This document shows positions 1-7,952 of a DNA stretch of 64,000 nt, piece after piece. The stretch is from an uncultured Flavobacteriaceae bacterium (GTDB lineage: Bacteria; Bacteroidota; Bacteroidia; Flavobacteriales; Flavobacteriaceae): positions 1 through 64,000 of the forward strand of contig CAJPUR010000013.1 in NCBI GenBank assembly GCA_905381055.1, written 5' to 3'. Both the position numbers and the translations under genes were made by a program. How positions within the stretch are numbered: position 1 is the stretch's first letter; every line of letters begins with the position of its first letter. The notes beneath the pieces are model-generated. The model was given only the letters and a program-made list of their open reading frames with translations, was not told where the DNA came from and ran no database searches.

Positions 1-3
1 AAA

Positions 4-1380
4 TCATTTTCCTATACAGAATTTACTAAAAATATTACCCAATAACTCATCATTAGTTATTTCTCCAGTTATTTCTCCAAGATTTTCAATTGCTTCTTTA
101 ATATCAATTGAAAGTAGATCACCTGAAATATTATTTGATAATCCTTTTTTAATATTTGAAACTGATTTATTTGTTTTTAATAGGGCGGAGTAGTGTCTCG
201 CATTCGTTATTAGAGTTTGATCTTTATCATTTTTAAAATTCAATATTAATTTATTAATTAAACTTTTAATTCCAGTTTTATTTTTTGCACTAATTTGAAC
301 TTTATCTATGCTTAAGTCACTTATGTCATTATCAGAAATTTTATAAATATCAATTTTATTAAATAAAATCATTATTGGAGTGTTTTTTATTTTTTTTAGT
401 ATAGAATTTATCTCTAATTTTATATTTGATTTTTTTTTGATATAAGATTGAGAATCAACTACGTATAGTATATATGAGGCATTTTTTAATTTATCATATG
501 TTTTTTTAATTCCAATTTTTTCAATTTTATTTTTAGTTTTTCTTAATCCCGCGGTATCAATAAATCTAAAATTTATTCCATTTAAATTTATTTGGTCTTC
601 AATAATATCTCTTGTTGTTCCTGCTATTTCGCTAACAATTGCTTTATCCTCATTCAGTAATGTATTTAATAGGGTTGATTTTCCTGAATTTGGAGGGCCA
701 ATTATTGCAATAGGAATTCCATTTTTTAAAACATTACCTAAACTAAATGAATCTGTAAGTTTTGATATAGTTTTCTCAATTTTATTCAGTAATAGTTTGA
801 ACTGATTTCTATCTGCAAATTCTATATCCTCTTCACTAAAATCTAGCTCTAATTCAATTAATGATGCAAAATCTAGTAGTTTTTTTCTTAATTTTTTTAT
901 TTCTATGCTAAATCCTCCTTTCATTTGTTTAATAGCTAATGAATGGCTTGCTTCATTTTCAGAGGAAATCAGATCAGCAATTGCTTCTGCTTGAATAAGG
1001 TCCCTTTTTCCATTCAAAAAGGATCTTAAAGAAAATTCACCAGGTTTAGCCGGCGCAACACCATTTTTAATAAATAGATGCAAAATCTTTTGTTGAATAT
1101 ATTTAGATCCGTGACATGAAATTTCTACTGTATCTTCACCAGTAAATGAATTTGGATTTTTATATATTGTAACTATTACTTCGTCAATCAATATACCTTT
1201 GTCAACTATTTGTCCATAATGCGATGTATTGGTTTTTTGATTAATTAATTTCTTTTTGGACTTATTTATAAAAAACACATCTACTATTTCCAAGGCTTTA
1301 TCACCAGAAAGCCTCACAATTGATATAGCGCCAATCCCTGTAGGTGTTGATATAGCAATAATTGTGTTGTCATTTAACAT
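4..1380 (-). CDS. mnmE: tRNA modification GTPase MnmE
   Basis: MnmE works with MnmG to modify the wobble uridine of certain tRNAs (cmnm5U/nm5U family); the neighbouring partner gene is not in the window. The 458-aa protein has the usual length and layout: an N-terminal formyl-THF-binding domain (about residues 1-120), a helical domain, and an inserted G domain with G1 GPPNSGKST (228-236), TTRD (255-258), DTAG (275-278) and NKID (341-344). It ends with the family's C-terminal FCIGK, whose cysteine is essential in characterised homologues. The start is an ATG. It lies 15 bases downstream of the GNAT-like gene on the same strand and is probably the last gene of a three-gene transcript. Confidence 0.97.
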   Translation of the reverse strand: MLNDNTIIAISTPTGIGAISIVRLSGDKALEIVDVFFINKSKKKLINQKTNTSHYGQIVDKGILIDEVIVTIYKNPNSFTGEDTVEISCHGSKYIQQKILHLFIKNGVAPAKPGEFSLRSFLNGKRDLIQAEAIADLISSENEASHSLAIKQMKGGFSIEIKKLRKKLLDFASLIELELDFSEEDIEFADRNQFKLLLNKIEKTISKLTDSFSLGNVLKNGIPIAIIGPPNSGKSTLLNTLLNEDKAIVSEIAGTTRDIIEDQINLNGINFRFIDTAGLRKTKNKIEKIGIKKTYDKLKNASYILYVVDSQSYIKKKSNIKLEINSILKKIKNTPIMILFNKIDIYKISDNDISDLSIDKVQISAKNKTGIKSLINKLILNFKNDKDQTLITNARHYSALLKTNKSVSNIKKGLSNNISGDLLSIDIKEAIENLGEITGEITNDELLGNIFSKFCIGK

Positions 1381-1395
1381 TTTTTTAAAACCATT

Positions 1396-2520
1396 TTAAA
1401 AATTCAATGTATAAGTTGCTCTTTTTTTATGTATTTTATGTTTATAATTTTTCCATAACCTTTGGATAGCTGTATTCTCCTCAAGTTCAGGATTTGTTTC
1501 AATTATTTTAACTCCCATCTGATTTAAAGTCTTCTGTATTTCATTAAGCAATATGGCAGTTACTCCCTTGTTTTGAAAATCTGGATGAATTCCCATTAAA
1601 TAAAATGATACTTTATCATTGATATATAATGATTTTAATATATGAATAAAACCAAAGGGGAATAGTCTTCCATTTGCTTTTTTCAAAGCTTTTGCAAATG
1701 ATGGCATAGCTATTACAAAAGCAATTAATTCATTTTCATTATTTACAATACACTTTATTAGTTTAGGGTTTAAATATTTAAAATACTTTTTTTTGTAATG
1801 GTTAATTTGATAATCTTGAATTGGAACAAATGTTTGAAGTTGATTATAAGTTTTCGATAACAATTCAAACATTTTATCAACATATGGGATGATCTCTTTT
1901 GAAGATTTAAAATTTATGATCTTTAATGAATATCTTTTTTTTATTAATTCTGAAAATTTTCTGATTTTTTCAGGTGAATTTTCAAATGAATCAACTTTAA
2001 TTTCATATTCTACCCATTGTGCAAGCTTTTTAAATTTTAATTCTTCAAGATGTTTTGAATAATATGGATAATTATAAAGAGTTATCATAGTATTTAACTC
2101 ATCAAATCCTTCTATTAATAAACCAGCTTTATCTAAGTTAGAAAACCCTACAGGTCCCTCAATGAAATTTAATTTATTTTCTTTTCCAAAAGCAATTACT
2201 TTTTCAATTAATAATTTAGATACCTCTATTTCATTAATTACATCAAACCAACCAAACCGAACTTTATTTTTATTCAACTCATTCACTTCTATCCAATTAA
2301 TCATTGCAGCTATTCTTCCAACAACTTTTCCATTTATATAAGCCAAAAAGAATTTAGCATCTGCATTTCTATAAACCGGATTGATTTTTTTATCTAATAT
2401 ATCTAGTTCCTCTTTAATAAAGGATGGAACCCAGTATTTAGATTTTTTATAAAGACTAAATGGGAATTTTACAAAGCTTAAAAATTCTTCTTTTGAAAAT
2501 ATTTCTTTAACTGTAATCAT
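1396..2520 (-). CDS. GNAT-like acyltransferase of unknown substrate
   Basis: A 374-aa cytoplasmic protein of a type common in Flavobacteriia and usually labelled GNAT or hypothetical. The N-terminal part (VVGRIAAMIN, then FGWFDV and EGPVGFSN) resembles a GNAT core, and the C-terminal part has a second GNAT-like stretch (GIHPDFQNKGV, ending near the WKNYKHKIHKKRATY tail). The acceptor substrate is unknown. I start it at the ATG at 2520; an in-frame TTG two codons earlier would overlap the stop of the upstream gene. It sits between the outer-membrane protein gene and mnmE on the same strand. Assignment to GNAT rests on motif impression only. Confidence 0.75.
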   Translation of the reverse strand: MITVKEIFSKEEFLSFVKFPFSLYKKSKYWVPSFIKEELDILDKKINPVYRNADAKFFLAYINGKVVGRIAAMINWIEVNELNKNKVRFGWFDVINEIEVSKLLIEKVIAFGKENKLNFIEGPVGFSNLDKAGLLIEGFDELNTMITLYNYPYYSKHLEELKFKKLAQWVEYEIKVDSFENSPEKIRKFSELIKKRYSLKIINFKSSKEIIPYVDKMFELLSKTYNQLQTFVPIQDYQINHYKKKYFKYLNPKLIKCIVNNENELIAFVIAMPSFAKALKKANGRLFPFGFIHILKSLYINDKVSFYLMGIHPDFQNKGVTAILLNEIQKTLNQMGVKIIETNPELEENTAIQRLWKNYKHKIHKKRATYTLNF

Positions 2521-2522
2521 AT

Positions 2523-3581
2523 TCAAAATTTAATATTTTTCCTAGCTTTTTTTGTTGCTTTCTTAGATTTTTTAAAAGCTTTTTTTAATTCTTTCTCTTC
2601 TTTTCTAGTTTGCTTTTTTAAATTCTTTTCGTCTTTTTTTATTTGTGGATCAATATCCCTATGGAAATCTAACCTGTATGAAACCCCACTATTTATTAAT
2701 ATTGATGAAGGTGAATTTTTGCTATTAAAACCCAGAGACATTTCAAATTGTAAGTCATTATTCATTAAATAAGCTGCACCAGTTCTAAAGAGTTGATCTT
2801 TATATATTTCACTTGAAATACCTTGTGTTTCAATATAAATAGACCATTTTGGGTCAAAGGTATGAGTTAAAGTTAGAATATAGTTTTTTTCAACATAATC
2901 AGATAAAATCCTATCATAAGTAAAATTAGTCACAAAAACCCAAATTCCAAAAAAATGTGATTGAGTTGCAAGTGAAATTCTACCAGTAAAAAAAGGTTCT
3001 TTTTTCTTTGGAAATACAGATGTCTGATATAAAAAGGGTTTATTTACTATTTCGAATACATCACCAAAAGGATAGGCTTTATTTTTTTTATGATTAATAT
3101 TAGAACCTATAGTAATTGATATAGCTGGTATAAGATCCCTAATTTTAAATTTGTTATTGGCATCCCAACTGTAAACATTTATTTCATTATTTTTTTTAAA
3201 AGGATCAAAAAATAAATATTTTAAACCAATAAAATTATTTAAAAATCCTTCTCTTTTGTACTCAATACCAGGGGTTATTGTGTAGTTTTGAAATTTATCC
3301 ATCATGTACGATCCTTCGTAATTTATTTCTAATTGTTCTTTAAGAAAGCCATATCTTAAAGAAATAAAACCCACTTTTCCTCTGGATATTGAGTTATTGT
3401 AAGATTTATGTTTATAATTTCGATAGCCTACTCCAGATTCTATTTGAATAACCCTAGTTCCAACTGAAAAGGCCCCAATTGAAATACCAGGTCTGTTGGA
3501 ATTGATTTGATCAGTATATTGAGAAAATGCTAAAGTTGTTGATGTTATCAAAAGCCAAATAAAATATATTTTTTTTAACAT
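2523..3581 (-). CDS. Predicted outer-membrane beta-barrel protein
   Basis: A 352-aa exported protein. Residues 1-20 form a signal peptide ending ...TLAFSQ. The rest is rich in alternating aromatic and polar residues typical of transmembrane beta strands (for example TRVIQIESGVGYRNY and LQFEMSLGFNSK), resembling the transporter/MetA-pathway-of-phenol-degradation barrel family seen in Bacteroidota. The last 45 residues are a lysine-rich tail (KKAFKKSKKATKKARKN) of low complexity, which is unusual after a barrel and may contact peptidoglycan or lipid headgroups (inference). The ATG at 3581 is chosen because it starts directly at the signal peptide; an upstream TTG at 3599 would add six residues. 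Substrate unknown. Confidence 0.72.
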   Translation of the reverse strand: MLKKIYFIWLLITSTTLAFSQYTDQINSNRPGISIGAFSVGTRVIQIESGVGYRNYKHKSYNNSISRGKVGFISLRYGFLKEQLEINYEGSYMMDKFQNYTITPGIEYKREGFLNNFIGLKYLFFDPFKKNNEINVYSWDANNKFKIRDLIPAISITIGSNINHKKNKAYPFGDVFEIVNKPFLYQTSVFPKKKEPFFTGRISLATQSHFFGIWVFVTNFTYDRILSDYVEKNYILTLTHTFDPKWSIYIETQGISSEIYKDQLFRTGAAYLMNNDLQFEMSLGFNSKNSPSSILINSGVSYRLDFHRDIDPQIKKDEKNLKKQTRKEEKELKKAFKKSKKATKKARKNIKF

Positions 3582-3671
3582 AAATATTATTTGATGCAAT
3601 ATAATTTTATTTAAAATAAATATGTATTTTTTTCTTAATCATATTAATAAAAAAACTATGTTGATTTTAAT

Positions 3672-3679
3672 TACATTTG
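3672..3679 (+). promoter_or_regulatory. Candidate -7 element (TACATTTG) for the DUF4834-YfhO-flippase run
   Basis: TACATTTG matches the Bacteroidota -7 consensus TANNTTTG and lies 23 bases before the DUF4834 ATG. No TTG occurs at the usual 18-21 base distance upstream, so the promoter is incomplete by consensus. Confidence 0.35.
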
Positions 3680-3702
3680 TTAAGTAATAAATAATATTAG
3701 AT

Positions 3703-3927
3703 ATGGTTATAATAGAAATTCTTTTTGTTATAATATGTGTTTTTTATTTAATCCGGTTATCATTACCATGGATTATTAGGTTTTTAATTACAAGATTCAT
3801 TAAAAAAGTATCCAAGGAAAAAAATTTTAATAATTTTTATCAGACTACTTCTTCAAAAACAAAAAATAAAAAAGTAAATAATCCTGATAAAGATGTAGAG
3901 TATATTGATTATGAGGAAATTGATTGA
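3703..3927 (+). CDS. DUF4834 family small membrane protein
   Basis: A 74-aa protein with one N-terminal hydrophobic segment (about residues 3-32) followed by a basic, then acidic, polar tail ending in VEYIDYEEID. This matches the small DUF4834 family of Bacteroidota, whose members commonly lie directly before a YfhO-like gene, as here. Function unknown. The 3' end overlaps the start of the YfhO-like gene by 17 bases in another frame, which suggests co-transcription and possible translational coupling. Confidence 0.8.
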   Translation: MVIIEILFVIICVFYLIRLSLPWIIRFLITRFIKKVSKEKNFNNFYQTTSSKTKNKKVNNPDKDVEYIDYEEID

Positions 3928-6343
3928 AATAATTAAACCTATCAATTATAAATTTCATTTATTAGTTGTATTAGGATTTATAATAATTTCATCATTTTTT
4001 TATTATCCAGTCCTTTTTGGTAAAGAGCTTTTTCAGTCAGATATTAGTCAATATCGTGGAATGGCAAAAGAAATTATTGAGCAAAGAGAAAAAAATAAAA
4101 AAGAGACTTATTGGATTGATAATGCATTTGGAGGGATGCCTTCATTCCAACTTGGCGCAAAATACCCTTATGATATTCTTACTCCAATCCACAAGGTTTT
4201 TAGGATTTTACCTCATCCAATATTTTTAATGTTTCTTTATTTTTTCAGTTTCTATATTTTTTTAATTGTGATAAAAATTCCAATAAAATATTCTGTATTA
4301 GGCTCAATAGCCTATGGGCTTTCAACATATCTTTTAATTATAATACAGGTTGGCCACAATACTAAAGCTCAGGCAATGGGTTATTTACCTTTAGTACTTG
4401 CAGGTATAATTATGATTTTTCAAAAGAGATATAAATGGGGTCTTATTTTATCAATTATTGCTGTAGCTCTTCAAATAAGAGCGAATCACTATCAAATTTC
4501 ATATTATTTAATTTTACTAATTATCCCTTTGATTATCTTAAAATTTAATGAATATTATAAAAGAAATAATTTAAAAACTTTTTTCAAAAAAGTTTCATTA
4601 ATTTTTATTTCTGGATTAATTGGAGTTGGACTTAACTTTACTTCAATTCTTAGTACTGCAGAATATTCAAAATTTTCAACAAGAGGTAAAAGCGAGCTTT
4701 CAATTGATACTGATGGGAAGAAAGTTCAGCCAAGTTCAGGATTAGAATATGATTATATTACTCAATACAGTATGGGAATATTTGAATCATTTAATACAAT
4801 TATACCTAGAATTCAAGGAGGGGCTTCAAGAGAAAATGTTGGTAAAGATTCTAATTTATATAAACACCTAATTAATAATGGTGTTCCAAGATCGCAAGCC
4901 AATTTATTTGTTGAAAATGTACCAACCTATTGGGGAAATCAGCCTATTTTAGAAGCACCACCGTATATTGGTATTTCTGTTTTTTTTCTAGCAATATTGT
5001 CAATTTTTTTATCTATTACAACTTTAAAAAAATGGTTAATATTAGGTTCATTATTTTCAATTCTCTTGTCATGGGGAAAAAATTTTCCAATTTTAACTAA
5101 CTTCTTTATTGACTATTTCCCTTTGTATAATAAATTTAGAGCTGTTTCATCTATTCAAGTTGTTCTGGAATTTTGTATTCCTGTTCTTGCAGTTATAGGT
5201 TTAAATGAAATTTTTTCTAAAAAACATTTAAATAAAATGGGTTTGATATTAAAAATTTTCTCAATTTTCTCAATTTTATTTTTAACTCTTTATTTGAGTA
5301 AATCAATCCTTTCTTTTGCAAGTCCAAATGATATGTATTTCTCTCAAGTTTATGGTTCTGAAATTCTTAGTTTGATTAGAGAGTCTCGAATTGATTTTTT
5401 TATAAATGATTTATTAAGATCATTTTTAGTTTTAGTCTTAATGGTCTCATTATTAATATTTTACTTAAAATATAGCAGGTATTCTAATATAATTTTAATA
5501 GGTATTTATTTGACGGTTGTATTCGATTTATTTGGGGTTTCTGGAAGATATATAAACAGAGATGTTTTTGTTCCAAAGTCCAAAATCAACAAACCTTTTG
5601 AAATTACTTCAGCTGATAAATCTATTTTAAGAGATACAACTAGGTATAGAGTGTATGAACCTAGTATTGGATTAAATGGTTCTAGAACGTCTTTTTTTCA
5701 TAATTCTATTGGAGGTTATCATGGTGCAAAACCAAGAAGGTTCCAAGAATTATATGATTTATTTGTAAAAGAAGAAATTTCAGGAATTATAGATATGTTA
5801 AATGTCAAATATCTCTTATATAGAGATGATGAAGATAATTTAAGACCAATGAAAAATCCAAATTTTCTAGGCAATGCGTGGTTTGTTAATAAATTAATAA
5901 AAAAAGAATCTTTAGATTCAGTTTTTTATTCAATGAAAGGCATTGATTTTTCTAATACAGCAATTACTAATTCAAATGTTGCAAATAATTTACCTGAAAA
6001 ATTTTTAGTTGATGAGTCTTCAAAAATAGAGCTTACTTTTTACGAACCTGGAAATTTAAAATATAATATTTCTAGTGATGAGGATTCTTTTATCGTTTTC
6101 TCTGAAATTTTTTATCCAAATGGATGGAATGCTTATATAGATGGTATTCCTTCAAAACATTTTGATGTAAATTATATTCTCAGAGGAATGTTTGTAGAAA
6201 AGGGAAATCATCAAATTGAGTTTGTATTTAGGCCAACTACAATTAAATTAGGAAGTTTAGTCCAACTTACTTCAATTGTTGTTTATATTTTGATAATTTT
6301 AAATTTTATTTATTCTTTTTTAAAAAAAAATAAAATTAATTAG
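3911..6343 (+). CDS. YfhO-like multi-pass membrane protein
   Basis: An 810-aa integral membrane protein of the YfhO family (GT-C-like topology). It has about a dozen hydrophobic segments: one near residues 15-35, a cluster through residue 260, further helices between about 350 and 560, and a final one at the C terminus. An extracytoplasmic globular part (about 570-780) contains the family-typical end region with FSEIFYPNGWNAYIDG. In Bacillus, YfhO is linked to glycosylation of lipoteichoic acid; the substrate in Bacteroidota is unknown. I choose ATG 3911 over the TTG at 3905. The next gene begins at the base after the stop, so DUF4834, this gene and the flippase look like one operon. Confidence 0.88.
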   Translation: MRKLIEIIKPINYKFHLLVVLGFIIISSFFYYPVLFGKELFQSDISQYRGMAKEIIEQREKNKKETYWIDNAFGGMPSFQLGAKYPYDILTPIHKVFRILPHPIFLMFLYFFSFYIFLIVIKIPIKYSVLGSIAYGLSTYLLIIIQVGHNTKAQAMGYLPLVLAGIIMIFQKRYKWGLILSIIAVALQIRANHYQISYYLILLIIPLIILKFNEYYKRNNLKTFFKKVSLIFISGLIGVGLNFTSILSTAEYSKFSTRGKSELSIDTDGKKVQPSSGLEYDYITQYSMGIFESFNTIIPRIQGGASRENVGKDSNLYKHLINNGVPRSQANLFVENVPTYWGNQPILEAPPYIGISVFFLAILSIFLSITTLKKWLILGSLFSILLSWGKNFPILTNFFIDYFPLYNKFRAVSSIQVVLEFCIPVLAVIGLNEIFSKKHLNKMGLILKIFSIFSILFLTLYLSKSILSFASPNDMYFSQVYGSEILSLIRESRIDFFINDLLRSFLVLVLMVSLLIFYLKYSRYSNIILIGIYLTVVFDLFGVSGRYINRDVFVPKSKINKPFEITSADKSILRDTTRYRVYEPSIGLNGSRTSFFHNSIGGYHGAKPRRFQELYDLFVKEEISGIIDMLNVKYLLYRDDEDNLRPMKNPNFLGNAWFVNKLIKKESLDSVFYSMKGIDFSNTAITNSNVANNLPEKFLVDESSKIELTFYEPGNLKYNISSDEDSFIVFSEIFYPNGWNAYIDGIPSKHFDVNYILRGMFVEKGNHQIEFVFRPTTIKLGSLVQLTSIVVYILIILNFIYSFLKKNKIN

Positions 6344-7843
6344 ATGGGTATAATTGCTAAACAATCAATATACAACACCTTAAGTATTCTTTTTGCATTT
6401 TTTCTTGGTGGAATAAATACTTTATTTCTTTATCCATCTTTTTTAAGTCAGACTTTATATGGTTTAGTTGCAGCTTTACTTGCATTTTCTAATATATTAC
6501 AGCCTATTCTATCTTTTGGGGTTCATCATACTCTAATAAAATTTTATTCTTCTTGCAAAAACAATAATGAAAAGAATTCATTATTGATCTTTTCAATCTT
6601 TCTTCCAATTCTTATAATAATTCCAGTTTCTATAATTTTTATTATAAATTACGAATCTATTTCAAATTTCTTGTCCTCTGAAAACCCACTTATGTATGAT
6701 TATGTATTTATTATTTTATTAGTATCAATAGCAACATCATATTTTGAGATTTTTTACAGTTGGTTAAAAATTAATAAGAAAACTATAGTTGGTAATTTTC
6801 TGAAAGAGGTATATCCAAGAGTTCTTATTTTTTTATTATTAATATCCCTTTTTTTTGATATTTTAAACTTTAAGAATTTTGTTTTATCAATTATAATTGG
6901 ATACTATTTTCGATTAATTATCATTATAATTTTAGCTTTAAAAGAATATAATTATAAGTCTAGTTTTTATTTTAAAGATTTTTCAAAAGAATGGATTAAA
7001 TATAGTTCATTTATTTTTTTATCAGCATTTGCTGCAAGTATAATAATTGATATTGATAAGTCTATGATTTCTAACCTTCTTGCATTAGAGAATGTTGCTT
7101 ATTATGCTGTTGGAGTATTTATTGCTGCTATAATTGATACACCAAGTAGGGCCATGTTTCAAATAGTTAATCCGCTTGTTTCAGAAGCTATATCAAATAA
7201 TGACAATAACAGACTCGAAGAGCTATTAAAGAAAAGCTCTATAAGTCTATTTATGATCTCTGGTCTAATTTTTTTATTAATTAACACTAATATTGAAAAT
7301 ATTTATGCAATAGTTGAATCAATTAATAAAATAGAAGGTTATTCAATTGCAATTCCTGTCGTATTGATAATTTCAATATCTAAACTTTTTACTGCAACAA
7401 TTGGATGCGTAAACAATATAATATCCAATTCCAAATTTTATGAATATATCCTTTTTTTTTCAATATTTTCTGCCCTAAGTTTATTTATTTTAAATATTTA
7501 TTTTATTAAAAATATTGGCCTAATTGGAGCTGCTTATTCCACATTAATTATAATAGTGGTTTTTAATATGTTAAAGATTTTTTTAGTAATTGTAAAAATG
7601 AAAATACAACCATATTCAATTAATTCAATTAAATTATTTTTTATAATTCTAATTATTTATTTAATCTTTTCAAATATTGAATTTGAATTTTTATCGGTCA
7701 TATCCTCGTTGATTATCAAATCATCAATAATTTCGATTTTTTATATTTCAATATGTTACTACCTAAATCTTTCTAAAGAAATTAACAGTTCAATAAATTC
7801 ATTTATAAAAAAAATCAGGCCTGATAAGGGAAATCAGACCTGA
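6344..7843 (+). CDS. Polysaccharide flippase (MATE/Wzx-like)
   Basis: A 499-aa membrane protein with about twelve to fourteen hydrophobic helices throughout, of the polysaccharide-biosynthesis/oligosaccharide-flippase family. Such proteins move lipid-linked sugar chains across the inner membrane. The N-terminal GIIAKQSIYNTLSIL and the conserved helix containing FGVHHTLIKFYSS fit the flavobacterial members. No polymerase or sugar transferases lie beside it, so the actual polysaccharide cannot be inferred. The ATG follows the YfhO stop with no gap. Its last codons and stop form one arm of a hairpin (7815-7842) that probably ends the opposing uvrA transcript. Confidence 0.88.
   Translation: MGIIAKQSIYNTLSILFAFFLGGINTLFLYPSFLSQTLYGLVAALLAFSNILQPILSFGVHHTLIKFYSSCKNNNEKNSLLIFSIFLPILIIIPVSIIFIINYESISNFLSSENPLMYDYVFIILLVSIATSYFEIFYSWLKINKKTIVGNFLKEVYPRVLIFLLLISLFFDILNFKNFVLSIIIGYYFRLIIIIILALKEYNYKSSFYFKDFSKEWIKYSSFIFLSAFAASIIIDIDKSMISNLLALENVAYYAVGVFIAAIIDTPSRAMFQIVNPLVSEAISNNDNNRLEELLKKSSISLFMISGLIFLLINTNIENIYAIVESINKIEGYSIAIPVVLIISISKLFTATIGCVNNIISNSKFYEYILFFSIFSALSLFILNIYFIKNIGLIGAAYSTLIIIVVFNMLKIFLVIVKMKIQPYSINSIKLFFIILIIYLIFSNIEFEFLSVISSLIIKSSIISIFYISICYYLNLSKEINSSINSFIKKIRPDKGNQT
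7815..7842 (-). terminator. Intrinsic terminator of the first uvrA, inside the flippase 3' end
   Basis: An 11-bp stem with a single mismatch (arms 7815-7825 and 7832-7842) encloses a six-base loop. Read on the minus strand it is followed by a run of eight T residues (7814 down to 7807), the form of a Rho-independent terminator for uvrA. On the plus strand the following bases are A-rich, so it is less convincing for the flippase. The 3' arm overlaps the flippase stop codon. Confidence 0.7.
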
Positions 7844-7952
7844 AAAACAAAATCAATAAAAACCAAAATACTTTTAATAAGTTATAAAGTATAAATAAAC
7901 TAATAACAATATTCGTGCCAACAATCTAAAAGGCATCTTAACTTGTTCATAG
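7844..7952. other. Intergenic gap between convergent flippase and uvrA
   Basis: About 110 bases, the only convergent gap in the window longer than 8 bases. I see no ORF, tRNA or strong hairpin in it apart from the terminator just to its left. On the minus strand it would form the 3' untranslated region of uvrA. Confidence 0.5.
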